Source: Chitinophaga sancti (GTDB lineage Bacteria; Bacteroidota; Bacteroidia; Chitinophagales; Chitinophagaceae). From it: a stretch of DNA of 64,000 nucleotides. The notes beneath the pieces are model-generated. The model made no database searches, was not told the DNA's origin, and worked only from the letters and a program-made list of their open reading frames with translations. Shown in pieces: positions 34,701-43,367 of the stretch (within the stretch, counting starts at the first letter, position 1; the number at the start of each line of letters is the position of its first letter). A program made the position numbers and the translations under genes. Location of the stretch: assembly GCF_034424315.1 (NCBI RefSeq), contig NZ_CP139972.1, positions 1,736,001-1,800,000 on the forward strand. Reading direction: 5' to 3'.

Positions 34701-36325
34701 CCTTCATTGCGGGTCTGATTCCCTTGTGTATCGCGAGTGGTGCGGGCGCCATGGGTAACAGGTCTATTGGTACTGCGGCAGCAGGTGGAATGTTGATAGG
34801 AACGGTGTTCGGGGTATTGGTGATCCCTGGATTGTATGTGTTGTTTGCCAGTATCGCGGAGAAGAGAAGGAAACCACATGAGGTGAAAGCGCATCATGTA
34901 GTCACGGTGCTGGTACTGGGATTGTTTATGAGTAGCTGTTATACGCCGAAAGCAGTGGAGTACCCGGATGCACCTGTGGTACCGGCGACATTTGATAGTG
35001 CGGCACATTCCGGGGTGAAAGATACAAGCGCCAGCACCCCGCTTAGTTACCGGCAGTTCTTTGCAGATCCTTATCTGCAGCAGCTATTGGATACTGCTTT
35101 GCATAATAATACGGATATCCGGCTGGCATTGCAAAGAGTAGAAATGACAAAGGCACAACTGATGGTAGCCGGCAAGGCCTGGTTACCTGCTGTGAATGCC
35201 GCTGTGGATGCGGGCGTAGAAAGGTATGGTGACTATACGATGAATGGCGTGGGTAACTATGATACCAACCTTTCTCCGAATATTGATAATAAGCAACGCA
35301 TTCCGGATCCGGTACCGAATTATTTTATTGGCTTGAAGAGTGCCTGGGAAATTGATCTGTGGGGGAAATTGAAGAATGGAAAGAGGGCGGCACAACAGCG
35401 AATGCTGGCCAGTGAGCAGGGTCGCAGACTGGTAAGCACGCAATTAATTGCAAATGTAGCAGGCCTGTATTACCAGTTACTTGCACTGGATAATGAAAGG
35501 TCTGTACTGGAAAGGAATATTGTTTTGCAGGAGACCGCATTAGCTACCGTGCGCATTCAGCAGGAAGCAGGAAGAGCTACATTGCTGGCAGTGCAACAGT
35601 TCCATGCGCAGTTACTGAATACACAGAGTTTAATGATGAGCATTCAACAGCAGGCCACCCGGTTGGAGAACCAGCTGAATGCCTTGCTGGGTAGATTTCC
35701 GCAGGCCATACCAAGGGATACATCTTTGCTGACAGCGGCATTGCCACCTGTTGCCAATGTGGGTATGCCGGCGACCTTGTTATCCCATCGCCCGGATATC
35801 CAGCAGGCAGCCCTGGAACTGGGTGCAGCGAAAGCGGATGTAGCAGCGGCAAAGGCCGCGTTCCTGCCCTCACTGAATATTAATCCTTATGTAGGTTTCA
35901 ATAGTTTTAAGGGGAATTTATTATTTAATACCGGCTCCGTGGCTTATGGCTTATTAGGCGGTATAACGGCACCGATCTTAAATAAGAAGCAGCTGGCAGC
36001 ACAATACCAGGTAAATTCTGCTTCGGCATTAAGTGCATTTTATAATTACAGGCAGCGGGTGATAGATGCTTACCAGGAAGTGATGACGGCATTGGCCCGG
36101 TTACATAATGGACAGGAGGCGTTCAGGCTGAAAGAGGCGGAAGTGATGATGCTGAAAGCCGGCGTATCGACAGCGAATGATCTGTATATAACTGGTTATG
36201 CGAATTACCTGGAAGTGATAATGGCGCAGCGGAGTGTGTTGGAAGCAGAGCTGGCGCTGGCGGATAGCAGAAGGGAATTGTTCTTAGGGTCGATAGAATT
36301 GTATCGCGCATTAGGAGGGATGTAG
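31760..36325 (+). CDS. RND efflux pump (HAE1) fused to NodT-type outer-membrane factor
   Basis: One uninterrupted 1521-codon frame. Residues 1 to ~1040 are a complete HAE1/AcrB-type pump: FIKRPVLSLVISLLIVLLGL, the proton-relay helix IGIVVDNAIVVVEAV (second Asp of the usual pair is Asn), and the relay Lys in GLLGKNAILIVEFA. Then a basic stretch EKRRKPHEVKAHH, a hydrophobic run VVTVLVLGLFMSS and Cys 1060. That is a standard lipoprotein signal inside the protein. Residues 1060-1521 are a NodT/TolC-like outer-membrane factor (YRQFFADPYLQQLLDTAL, SAWEIDLWGKLKNGKRAAQ, RPDIQQAALELGAAKADVAA). The adaptor gene lies 169 bp upstream. Confidence 0.93.
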   Translation: MFDTFIKRPVLSLVISLLIVLLGLLALFSLPVTQFPDIVPPSVTVTAKYTGANAEVCAKAVATPLERAINGVPGMTYMSSVSSNTGVTLISVSFAVGTDPDQAAVNVQNRVATILDELPEEVIKAGVSTEKEVNSMLLYLNIMSEDSTLNEKFIYNFADINVLQELKRIDGVGFAEIMGAKEYAMRVWLKPDRMLAYSVSAEDVVEAIRRQNIEAAPGKTGEAADNDPQVLQYVLRYTGKFFEAEQYQNLIVRANTDGSVLLLKDIADVEFGALSYGMVSKTDGKPSASIMLKQRPGSNAQDVIANVKKRMEEMKATSFPPGMTYNFNYDVSRFLDASIHEVLRTLVEAFILVFIVVFLFIQDFRSTLIPALAVPVALIGTLAFMQMMGFSINLLTLFALVLAIGIVVDNAIVVVEAVHVKMHEHHMAPLQATLAAMREISGALVAITLVMSAVFVPVAFLSGPVGVFYRQFSLTLAIAIVISGINAVTLTPALCAIMLKNHHTAGKKRTWLQKFFDKFNYRYNQTEKKYQHLVGYIAGRRMITIGMLVLFFIATWGVSAILPGGFIPSEDQGMIYVNVTTPAGATVSRTEAVLDDVQKIAANLKETESVSTLAGYSLVSEVAGASYGMGMVNLKPWEERKRSVKEIIAQLEKDTRNIGDASIEFFPPPTVPGFGNSSGFELRVLDKSGTGDLKQTADVTKAFINALKERKEIGSAFTSFDPDFPQYMIHVDQAMAAKKGVSIDNAMSTLQTLLGSYYASNFIRFGQMYKVMVQASPRYRTKPEDILHLYVKNDKGEMVAYSNFIKLERVFGPEQLTRYNMYTAAMINGDAAPGYSSGDAIKAIEEVAKQQLPRGFSYEWSGMTREQILSGNQAVYIFAIVLLFVYLLLAAQYESFLLPLPVILSLPAGIFGAFFTLKLAGLENNIYAQVALVMLVGLLGKNAILIVEFAILKHKQGATVLESAMQGAVSRLRPILMTSFAFIAGLIPLCIASGAGAMGNRSIGTAAAGGMLIGTVFGVLVIPGLYVLFASIAEKRRKPHEVKAHHVVTVLVLGLFMSSCYTPKAVEYPDAPVVPATFDSAAHSGVKDTSASTPLSYRQFFADPYLQQLLDTALHNNTDIRLALQRVEMTKAQLMVAGKAWLPAVNAAVDAGVERYGDYTMNGVGNYDTNLSPNIDNKQRIPDPVPNYFIGLKSAWEIDLWGKLKNGKRAAQQRMLASEQGRRLVSTQLIANVAGLYYQLLALDNERSVLERNIVLQETALATVRIQQEAGRATLLAVQQFHAQLLNTQSLMMSIQQQATRLENQLNALLGRFPQAIPRDTSLLTAALPPVANVGMPATLLSHRPDIQQAALELGAAKADVAAAKAAFLPSLNINPYVGFNSFKGNLLFNTGSVAYGLLGGITAPILNKKQLAAQYQVNSASALSAFYNYRQRVIDAYQEVMTALARLHNGQEAFRLKEAEVMMLKAGVSTANDLYITGYANYLEVIMAQRSVLEAELALADSRRELFLGSIELYRALGGM

Positions 36326-36366
36326 GAGTAATAGCAATAGACAAGGTTAGAGTTTTGATGAATTGG

Positions 36367-36400
36367 GCCCCCCATTTGCACTGGCAGGTGGGGGTTTTCC
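36367..36400 (+). terminator. Terminator of the RND efflux locus
   Basis: CCCCCATTTGC / GCAGGTGGGGG stem with two wobble pairs, loop ACTG, then TTTTCC. Confidence 0.75.
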
Positions 36401-36536
36401 TTTAAAAATGCATTCTTTTGAATTTTGTTAAATGATAAGTCTGGCCATTTTTGACATGCGTGCATTTTACAATACATTTATACCGGCGCGGCTCGATTTT
36501 TGAGGTTAGACCCGTGGCCAGTAATTATAGGAAAGA

Positions 36537-38108
36537 ATGATATTAATCGTCGATGATAAGCCGGAAAATATTCTATCCCTTAGGAAGACACTAGAGCTGC
36601 ATGATTTTGAGGTAGATACCGCGTTATCAGGAGAGGAAGCGCTCAAAAAGATCCTTAAGAACAACTACGCACTCATCATTTTGGATGTACAGATGCCTAG
36701 TATGGATGGCTTTGAGGTAGCTGAAACCATTTCCGGATATAGTAAAGCAAGGGACGTGCCTATCCTGTTCCTGTCTGCTGTAAATAAGGATAAAAAATTC
36801 ATTGCCAGGGGGTACGCATCTGGTGGTTTGGACTACATTACCAAACCAGTGGACCCTGACATCTTACTCCTTAAGGTAAAGACTTTCATAAAATTATATG
36901 AACAGAACCGCCAGTTGCAGGCGATGCATGAGAACCTCCGGCAGGAAGTAGAAGTGCGTAAGCAGGCACAGGCTGCCCTGAATGCGAAAGTGCAGGAGCA
37001 GCATTCCATACTGGAATCGCTGCCCCAGGTAGCTTTTACGGCCCGGGGCGATGGTGCTGTGGAATATGCGAACCGTCACTGGTTCTATTATTCCCCATCG
37101 CTGGATAGTTTTCCGGCTACCTTTAACCAGGATCATGAGGAGCAGCGGGTATGGGAAAATGCGATCCTGGCGGGGCAACCCATTGAGAAAGAAGTATACC
37201 TGCATAACCGGCTCACGCACCATTACAGGTGTCATTTACTGCGGGCCATTCCTATTGAAGAGGATGGACAAATTGTGAAATGGGTGGGCACCTTTACAGA
37301 TATTGCACATCAGCAGCAGGCGAATGAGATCCTGGAGCAGCGGGTAGAGGAACGTACGCATGAACTGCAGGAGATGAACCAGGCACTGGAAGCGAGTAAC
37401 TACGAGTTACAGCAGTTTGCCAGCGTAGCATCGCATGACCTGAAAGAACCTTTGCGGAAGATCCAGTTGTTCGGCACCATTTTGCGGGATCGTCATTTGG
37501 GTACGAACCCGGATGCGATGCAGTATATGGAGCGGATAGTGAGTTCTTCTGAGCGTATGAGCCGTTTGATCAGTGATCTGCTGAAGTATTCCCGCTTATC
37601 AGCGGATAATACATTTGAGCCGGTGAACCTGAATGGTTTGATCAGCGAGATACTGGCAGACCTGGAATTGTCTGTACGGGATGCGGAAGCGGAAATAGTG
37701 GTGGCAGAATTGCCGGTGGTAGAAGCAATACCGGGGCAGATCAGGCAGGCTTTGCAGAATATCATCAGCAATGCATTAAAATTCAGGAGACCCGGGGTAA
37801 GGGCCCTGATCACGATAAAGGCGGAGATTGTAGAAGAAAGAGAGCTGGAAAGTGAAGCGCTGGCAGCGGGGAATTATTGCAGGATCATTGTGAGCGATAA
37901 TGGGATAGGGTTTGATGAAAAGTACCTACCGAAGATATTTACGCTGTTTCAGCGATTGCATAGTACGGATGCGTATGAGGGAACGGGGATTGGGCTGAGT
38001 ATTGCGAAGAAGGTGATTGAGAAGCACCAGGGAATTATCAGTGCGCAGAGCCGGGAAGATGAGGGTACGAGGTTTATAATGGTGTTGCCGTTGAAGCAGT
38101 CGAACTAA
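36537..38108 (+). CDS. REC-PAS-histidine kinase hybrid
   Basis: 523 residues. N-terminal receiver domain (MILIVDDKPENILSLRKTLE, phospho-acceptor Asp50 in ALIILDVQMPSMDG, TKP loop DYITKPVDPDIL). A coiled linker follows, then a PAS-like domain (~150-260, SILESLPQVAFTARGDGAVE). The dimerisation domain has the phospho-accepting His300 in ASVASHDLKEPLRKI, and the HATPase has NIISNALKFR, DNGIGFDEKY and GTGIGLSIAKKVIEKH. There are no membrane segments, so it is cytoplasmic. Convergent with cheR-cheB; such REC-first kinases often share signalling with stand-alone CheB/CheR proteins, but the link is inferred. Confidence 0.93.
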   Translation: MILIVDDKPENILSLRKTLELHDFEVDTALSGEEALKKILKNNYALIILDVQMPSMDGFEVAETISGYSKARDVPILFLSAVNKDKKFIARGYASGGLDYITKPVDPDILLLKVKTFIKLYEQNRQLQAMHENLRQEVEVRKQAQAALNAKVQEQHSILESLPQVAFTARGDGAVEYANRHWFYYSPSLDSFPATFNQDHEEQRVWENAILAGQPIEKEVYLHNRLTHHYRCHLLRAIPIEEDGQIVKWVGTFTDIAHQQQANEILEQRVEERTHELQEMNQALEASNYELQQFASVASHDLKEPLRKIQLFGTILRDRHLGTNPDAMQYMERIVSSSERMSRLISDLLKYSRLSADNTFEPVNLNGLISEILADLELSVRDAEAEIVVAELPVVEAIPGQIRQALQNIISNALKFRRPGVRALITIKAEIVEERELESEALAAGNYCRIIVSDNGIGFDEKYLPKIFTLFQRLHSTDAYEGTGIGLSIAKKVIEKHQGIISAQSREDEGTRFIMVLPLKQSN

Positions 38109-38142
38109 AAAAAGCCTGCGGCTCACGCCGCAGGCTTTTTTA
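38107..38142. terminator. Bidirectional terminator between the kinase and cheB
   Basis: 14-bp stem AAAAAGCCTGCGGC / GCCGCAGGCTTTTT with an A-run before and a T-run after. It works for both converging genes. Confidence 0.85.
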
Positions 38143-38706
38143 TAATGACATCACCCAGTCAGCCATTTCTTTTTGTTTCAACACCCGGTCCACTTTCATC
38201 ACCGTCATCGCATGCTTTGGCATGAAAGCTACTTCCGCCTCTCCCGGGTCCTGCACCGCCGTCACGGCGCCCATTTCCTGTGCCACCTGCAAACCTTCTG
38301 CCCCATCCGTATTCGCGCCGGACAATAACAAGCATGCGAGTTTACTACCAAATACTTCGGCCGCCGCCATGAAAGTTACATCTATACTCGGCCTGCTATA
38401 ATTAACTTTTTCAGAGTAATCAAGGGTCAGTGAGCCATCCGGCTCAATCAGCAAATGATAATCTGCAGGGGCCACGTACACCATTCCCGGGCCTAACACA
38501 TCCTTCTCCTCGGCTTCCTTCACCGGCAATACACTCCTTGTAGCCAGCAGATCTGACAACATAGAATCATTATCACTCCTGCGGTGTAATACAATAATAA
38601 TTGCCAGCTGGCAGGCCCGATCGAGCAAGGGCAATAATTGCAATAATACATCCAGACTACCTGCGGAACCTCCAATCACTAATGTTCGGGGAAGCGAAAC
38701 TGTCAT
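38140..38706 (-). CDS. cheB: Stand-alone CheB-type methylesterase
   Basis: 188 residues. Only the catalytic CheB domain is present, without a receiver domain. The Ser-His-Asp triad is visible: Ser in VIGGSAGSLDVLL, His in IIIVLHRRSDN, Asp in LSGANTDGAEGL. Also PADYHLLIEPDG, typical of the family. CheB removes methyl groups from glutamates. The start overlaps the stop of cheR by 4 nt (ATGA), so they form a coupled methylase/esterase pair. No chemoreceptor or CheA lies in the window. Confidence 0.92.
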   Translation of the reverse strand: MTVSLPRTLVIGGSAGSLDVLLQLLPLLDRACQLAIIIVLHRRSDNDSMLSDLLATRSVLPVKEAEEKDVLGPGMVYVAPADYHLLIEPDGSLTLDYSEKVNYSRPSIDVTFMAAAEVFGSKLACLLLSGANTDGAEGLQVAQEMGAVTAVQDPGEAEVAFMPKHAMTVMKVDRVLKQKEMADWVMSL

Positions 38707-39536
38707 GTAGCTATTTTTCTCCAGATTTTTTCTTTCTGTGCAAGTGGTTTAAACAAAGGAGCAACCGTTGTAAACCGCAATGTCTCTTTCGCACCCAAAG
38801 CCATAAAGCCCAGTTGTTCCAGGCTTTCACTGAACAGGTGCAGTACCTTATCCTGCAATTCCTTGTTAAAATAAATCAACACATTGCGGCAGACGATCAG
38901 TTGAAATTCATTAAAGGAACGATCTGTTACTAAATTGTGGGCAGCAAAGATGATCTTCTCACTCAGGCTCTCTGAAAATTTAGCGTATTCATAGTTCGCC
39001 GCATAATACTGTGAGAAATCATGCTGTCCGCCTGACTGCAAATAATTTTGTGAATACTGCTGCATATACGCTAATGGAAAGATGCCTTTGCGGGCTTTTT
39101 CCAGCACACTTTCATTGATATCTGTGGCATAGATAACTGACTTATGGAGCAGGTTCATTTCCTTTAGCAGGATGGCCATTGAATATACTTCTTCACCGGT
39201 AGAACAGCCGGCATGCCAGATCCTGATAAAAGGATAGGTAGCCAGCACCGGCAATACCTGTTTGCGCAAAGCCAGGAAAAATGCAGGGTCACGAAACATC
39301 TCTGTTACATTGACCGTGATCTGCTCCATCAGGTAAGTCAGGTAAGTACTGTCTTTGATCACCCGGTAGCGAAATTCAGCAAAGCTGGGGAACCGGTCAT
39401 TGATATAAACCCGCTGCAACCTCCGCTTCACAGAAGCGAAAGAATAATCTGTAAAGTCGTACCCATATTGCTCTAACAAATCGTTCAACAATATATTTAC
39501 TTCCTCATCCTTCAAATGCTGTACGTGCTCCTTCAT
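38703..39536 (-). CDS. cheR: CheR-type protein-glutamate methyltransferase
   Basis: 277 residues, standard CheR size. The N-terminal helical domain (YGYDFTDYSFASVKRRLQR) is followed by the SAM-binding domain: FIRIWHAGCSTGEEVYSMAI, VIYATDINESVLEKARKG, and FQLIVCRNVLIYFNKELQ, the family signature. Start ATG 39536 (MKEHVQHLKDEE) is preferred to the longer frame. It methylates glutamate side chains; the target here is unknown. Translationally coupled to cheB. Confidence 0.94.
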   Translation of the reverse strand: MKEHVQHLKDEEVNILLNDLLEQYGYDFTDYSFASVKRRLQRVYINDRFPSFAEFRYRVIKDSTYLTYLMEQITVNVTEMFRDPAFFLALRKQVLPVLATYPFIRIWHAGCSTGEEVYSMAILLKEMNLLHKSVIYATDINESVLEKARKGIFPLAYMQQYSQNYLQSGGQHDFSQYYAANYEYAKFSESLSEKIIFAAHNLVTDRSFNEFQLIVCRNVLIYFNKELQDKVLHLFSESLEQLGFMALGAKETLRFTTVAPLFKPLAQKEKIWRKIAT

Positions 39537-39769
39537 GATCGATTCATTTCTTTTATTCCCGGGCGTAATTTCGTAAAGTTTTCCGGCATTTGTGTAGCGT
39601 CTGCCAGGCACCGCTTTCACAATGTGAGAAAGATCTTCACCACATTACACCACAATCTATAACATATTTACCCAGCAACATATATAAAAAACTTACCAAA
39701 ATCCAACTTAAGGAGTATTTCGTAAGTATTTGCGAGAAAGTATTTTCATACATCCTAACTATTGCCAAC

Positions 39770-40576
39770 ATGAGTTTATCCTTAAACAGGGTAGCGCTGA
39801 GCGCTACCGTACTGTCAGCAGCATTGGCCATCACTGCATTCAGGCCGGCTATTTCAGACAACGATGGAGGGCTTCTGCATTCCATTTCATCGCCGACTGA
39901 CAGAACTGTCATCAGCTACAATCAAGACAAAAGTATTGCCAAACTGGTCACTACCCATGCTATGGGTGACGATCAATATACGGATGTGCGCATTCCTGTA
40001 TACCAGGGTGGCAAACTGGTAAAAACAATGAGTACTGCCGATGAAAAAGAACAGGCTCCTACCCTTTTCTCATCTTTTGACTACGACAGCAAGGGCCGTA
40101 TTAACAGGATTTCTTATTATGAAGAGCACCTGGTGTCTGGTTACGATTCACTGGTGTATGATAACAAAGGCCAGCTGGCTGCCCGGTATTTCTTTGTGAT
40201 CCCGGCGGGTAAGCAAACTTTTGAAAATCACTATTGCCAGTTGTATAGCTGGGATCAGAAGGGGAATGTTATTCAGCAGCAAAATATGGGGCGTGTACCC
40301 GGCAATGCAGTTTTTGTGTTGAGTGCTACTGTCGATTACAAGTATGATGACAAGTTGAATTCTCAGCTTAGTGTACCAGGGTTTGGATATATCACGGATC
40401 TGAATGCAGTGAACCTATCTAAGAACAATATCGTAACTGAGGTAATTACGCCTGCAAATGGGGCGAATGCGACTGCTAAGACTTATGTATATAATTATAA
40501 CAGCAGGCAGTATCCTGAGAAGGTGACAGCGAAGAATAATAATGAGGAAGTGATTACGGAATTGACCTGGGAGTAG
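39770..40576 (+). CDS. Exported protein, function unknown
   Basis: 268 residues. Signal-like N-terminus LNRVALSATVLSAALAITAF. The rest is rich in beta-strand with YD-like motifs reminiscent of RHS/YD repeats (FDYDSKGRINRISYYEEH, SLVYDNKGQLAARYF, YSWDQKGNVIQQQNMG, YVYNYNSRQYPEKV). Each has the form aromatic-D-x-x-G/R. Such repeats occur in DUF4595-like and RHS-like Bacteroidota surface proteins; I do not assign a family. ATG 39770 is chosen for the signal peptide. Confidence 0.75.
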   Translation: MSLSLNRVALSATVLSAALAITAFRPAISDNDGGLLHSISSPTDRTVISYNQDKSIAKLVTTHAMGDDQYTDVRIPVYQGGKLVKTMSTADEKEQAPTLFSSFDYDSKGRINRISYYEEHLVSGYDSLVYDNKGQLAARYFFVIPAGKQTFENHYCQLYSWDQKGNVIQQQNMGRVPGNAVFVLSATVDYKYDDKLNSQLSVPGFGYITDLNAVNLSKNNIVTEVITPANGANATAKTYVYNYNSRQYPEKVTAKNNNEEVITELTWE

Positions 40577-40606
40577 TTATCCAAGCCAATGTTTTCTATT
40601 ATAACG

Positions 40607-40638
40607 AAAGGGTGTCTCAAATTAATGAGACACCCTTT
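40607..40638. terminator. Terminator between converging genes
   Basis: 13-bp stem AAAGGGTGTCTCA / TGAGACACCCTTT, followed by ACTTTTC. It serves the exported protein gene and, in reverse, the antiporter gene. Confidence 0.8.
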
Positions 40639-40652
40639 ACTTTTCATCCATC

Positions 40653-42893
40653 CTACAAAAGATTTGGTTTACTATTTATTTCTTTGAGCCATGCGTGAAG
40701 TCTTCCACCGCTTCCTGCTATCCACACAATATCTCCTGCCTGCAACACGGTCAGGGAAGCCGGGTTTAATAGTCGTTGTCCTTTCCGCTCTATCCCCAGC
40801 ACGATGCCACTGGTTCTTTCCCTGATCCCTGCTTCGCGGATCGTCTTGCCTTCAAGGGGAGATTGCGCTGTCACCAGGAATTGTTTCAGGGCAATCGGAT
40901 CCCCGTCATTCACCGGCACAGCAATGGCTGCATGAGCAGGTTCCAGGTAATGGTTGAACTTCTGCAATTGTTCGTCGGTGCCGATGGCAGTAACCACATC
41001 GCCAGGAAAAAGGCGGGCATATTTATCGGGTGCATACATCTTGATACCGCTCCTGTTTATCAGGGCGATATTGATCCCATAGTTTTCCCTGAGTTGTAGA
41101 TCCTCCAGGGTGGAACCGGCCACGGGTGAAAGTGGTTTGATCTCTGACACGGCCAGATGCGCATCCCAGGGGGCTAAAACCGACTTACTGATATTCCCTA
41201 CTTTGGTTTCCCGGGCATTGAAATTGGAAAAGAAGCGTTCTTCGATGGTGGTATAAAAATCACCGATCTTATGACGGAACACGAAGATCAATACAATCAT
41301 GATGGCTGTTACCGCCAATGCTACGGAGTAGGAATAGAAACGATCGATGAAGAAGCCCAGGAGGAATATGGCGATCACGATCCGTGCTAAACGGAGCAGC
41401 ATCAGTGGCCCCCGGTACTTTTTCTGTTCCCAGATGCGATTGGATGCTGCACTGGCAATATTCCTGAAACCCAGTGCCCACAAGAAAGGCATGAGTAGCA
41501 GGAAAGTGAGGACTGCACTCATGGCACGGCCCCAGTTATATACCCCTGACATGGGCAGCAGGTAATACGATGACAATAATATGATAGCCAGGATGACGAC
41601 CGTATATATAATAACGTTTGTGAAGTAACTCCTCAGCAATATTTTCCAGTCGCTTACAACCGAGATGGTTTGTGCCGCGGCACTATACCGGTTAATGGCC
41701 GTCTTCCAGCGATGTGGCATCAGCTCAGCAAGTTTCTCGTAAACAGGACCGGATAATTTGATCATATAAGGCGTGGTGAAAGTGGTCACTGCTGATACTG
41801 CCACTGCCACCGGGTAGAGGAATTCACTTGTTACATTCAGGGTGAGGCCGAGTTGCGCAATGATAAAAGAGAACTCCCCGATCTGGGCAAGGCTCATCCC
41901 TGCCTGTACGGATGTTTTTAAGGGCTGACCTGAGAGCAGGGCGCCGATACCGGTGCTCAGTGTTTTGCCAATCAGGGTAACTACGGTGATGATGAGTACC
42001 GGCACTGCATATTTTACCAGCATGGCGGGGTTGATCAACATCCCTACGGAGATAAGGAAAACGGCCCCGAATAGTTCCTTGACGGGTTTTACCAGGTGTT
42101 CTATTTTCTCTGCCTGGGTGGTTTCTGCCAGGATGGATCCCATGATAAAAGCGCCTAAAGCCGGAGAAAAACCGACCTGAGTAGCGAGTACAACCATGAG
42201 CAGGCAAAGGCCCACGGAGGTCACCAAAAGGGTTTCTTCGTTCATGATCTTCTTCGTCATGCGGAGCAGGGTTGGGATAAAGAAGATACCGGTTACAAAC
42301 CAGGCGATGAGGAAGAATACGAGTTTGACTACGGAGATGAGCATGGCCCCTCCTTCGAACTGGCGGCTGACGGCCAGGGTGGATAATAACACCAGGAGGA
42401 CGATGGCTACCAGGTCTTCAACAACGAGGATCCCGAAAACGAGGCCGGCGAATTTAAGTCCTTTTACCCCCAGTTCTTCGAAGGCGCGGATGATGATCGT
42501 GGTGGAGGATATAGAGATGATACCACCCAGGAAAATACTATCCATAGGTGACCATCCCATGATCTGGCCCAGGAGGTAACCGAGGGCGAGCATGAAGACA
42601 ACTTCGACGAGGGCGCTGATGCTTGCGGCGCCACCTACTTTGATCAGTTTCTTGAAACTGAATTCGAGGCCAAGGCTGAAGAGTAGAAATATGACACCTA
42701 TTTCAGACCATACATGGATATTCTTTTCATCGGTTACGGTTGGAACAAGCGAGACGTGTTGGCCTACCAGCAGGCCTGCTACGATGTACCCTAATACCAA
42801 CGGCTGGCGCAGGCGCTTGAATATAAGGGTGGTAACAGCTGCGGCGATCAGTATTAATGCCAGGTCTTTAATTAACGGTGCTAAATGAATCAT
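40653..42893 (-). CDS. Kef-like monovalent cation:proton antiporter (CPA2) with TrkA-C domains
   Basis: 746 residues. N-terminal 12-13 helix antiporter domain (LGYIVAGLLVGQHVSLVPTV, ISISSTTIIIRAFEELGVKG, FSPALGAFIMGSILAET). Then a second membrane block of about four helices (NVIIYTVVILAIILLSSYYL onwards). The cytoplasmic C-terminus carries two regulatory TrkA-C-type domains (AGSTLEDLQLRENYGINIAL and SPLEGKTIREAGIRERTSGI). ATG 42893 is chosen because helix 1 begins there. It probably exchanges K+ or Na+ for H+; the ion cannot be told. The preceding hairpin separates it from the gene at 42976. Confidence 0.92.
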   Translation of the reverse strand: MIHLAPLIKDLALILIAAAVTTLIFKRLRQPLVLGYIVAGLLVGQHVSLVPTVTDEKNIHVWSEIGVIFLLFSLGLEFSFKKLIKVGGAASISALVEVVFMLALGYLLGQIMGWSPMDSIFLGGIISISSTTIIIRAFEELGVKGLKFAGLVFGILVVEDLVAIVLLVLLSTLAVSRQFEGGAMLISVVKLVFFLIAWFVTGIFFIPTLLRMTKKIMNEETLLVTSVGLCLLMVVLATQVGFSPALGAFIMGSILAETTQAEKIEHLVKPVKELFGAVFLISVGMLINPAMLVKYAVPVLIITVVTLIGKTLSTGIGALLSGQPLKTSVQAGMSLAQIGEFSFIIAQLGLTLNVTSEFLYPVAVAVSAVTTFTTPYMIKLSGPVYEKLAELMPHRWKTAINRYSAAAQTISVVSDWKILLRSYFTNVIIYTVVILAIILLSSYYLLPMSGVYNWGRAMSAVLTFLLLMPFLWALGFRNIASAASNRIWEQKKYRGPLMLLRLARIVIAIFLLGFFIDRFYSYSVALAVTAIMIVLIFVFRHKIGDFYTTIEERFFSNFNARETKVGNISKSVLAPWDAHLAVSEIKPLSPVAGSTLEDLQLRENYGINIALINRSGIKMYAPDKYARLFPGDVVTAIGTDEQLQKFNHYLEPAHAAIAVPVNDGDPIALKQFLVTAQSPLEGKTIREAGIRERTSGIVLGIERKGQRLLNPASLTVLQAGDIVWIAGSGGRLHAWLKEINSKPNLL

Positions 42894-42930
42894 CAGGTCG
42901 GTCGGATTAATAATAAGTAATGGCAATTCT

Positions 42931-42951
42931 GTTCCAGCCGTAGGCTGGAAC
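42931..42951 (-). terminator. Hairpin after the 42976-43341 gene
   Basis: Perfect 9-bp stem GTTCCAGCC / GGCTGGAAC with a 3-nt loop, between this gene and the antiporter ATG. No U-tract. Confidence 0.45.
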
Positions 42952-42975
42952 AATACAATTAAAATATTAACCCAC

Positions 42976-43341
42976 TTACCAGAAAATATGTTTAGGGAAG
43001 ATGAGGGTTCGGACAATGGCATGGATATCTACCAGGAGTCTTCCTGTAGACAATACGGCGGCATACAATGGCTGCCGCGGGAGAAAATATCCGCTGAAAT
43101 GACCTGAAACAGGCCTATAAACGCACTTGTTAGGGGAACTAAAACAGTTGTTGAAATCAACAATGGTTTCCGGCAGGTATCCGGTTCCGTTATGCCATCC
43201 AGGTTTGGAATGACTTTCTACTTTCAGTATAGTGGTTACAGGTTTCCTTTTCGCAACAGCCTCATATTGTTTTTTGCACGCATGCGCACCCGCCTGGCAA
43301 AAAGAGAACAATATGATGATATATAGCAGAAGGTGGCGCAT
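42976..43341 (-). CDS. Small exported protein, unknown (doubtful)
   Basis: 121 residues. N-terminus LLLYIIILFSFCQAGAHAC looks like a signal peptide. The mature sequence has four Cys and no recognised domain (YLPETIVDFNNCFSSPNKCV). It follows marR by 26 nt on the same strand, which supports a real gene, but no homology or composition evidence settles it. Confidence 0.45.
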   Translation of the reverse strand: MRHLLLYIIILFSFCQAGAHACKKQYEAVAKRKPVTTILKVESHSKPGWHNGTGYLPETIVDFNNCFSSPNKCVYRPVSGHFSGYFLPRQPLYAAVLSTGRLLVDIHAIVRTLIFPKHIFW

Positions 43342-43367
43342 TAGGGCGAAGATACGTTTTTCTGCCC

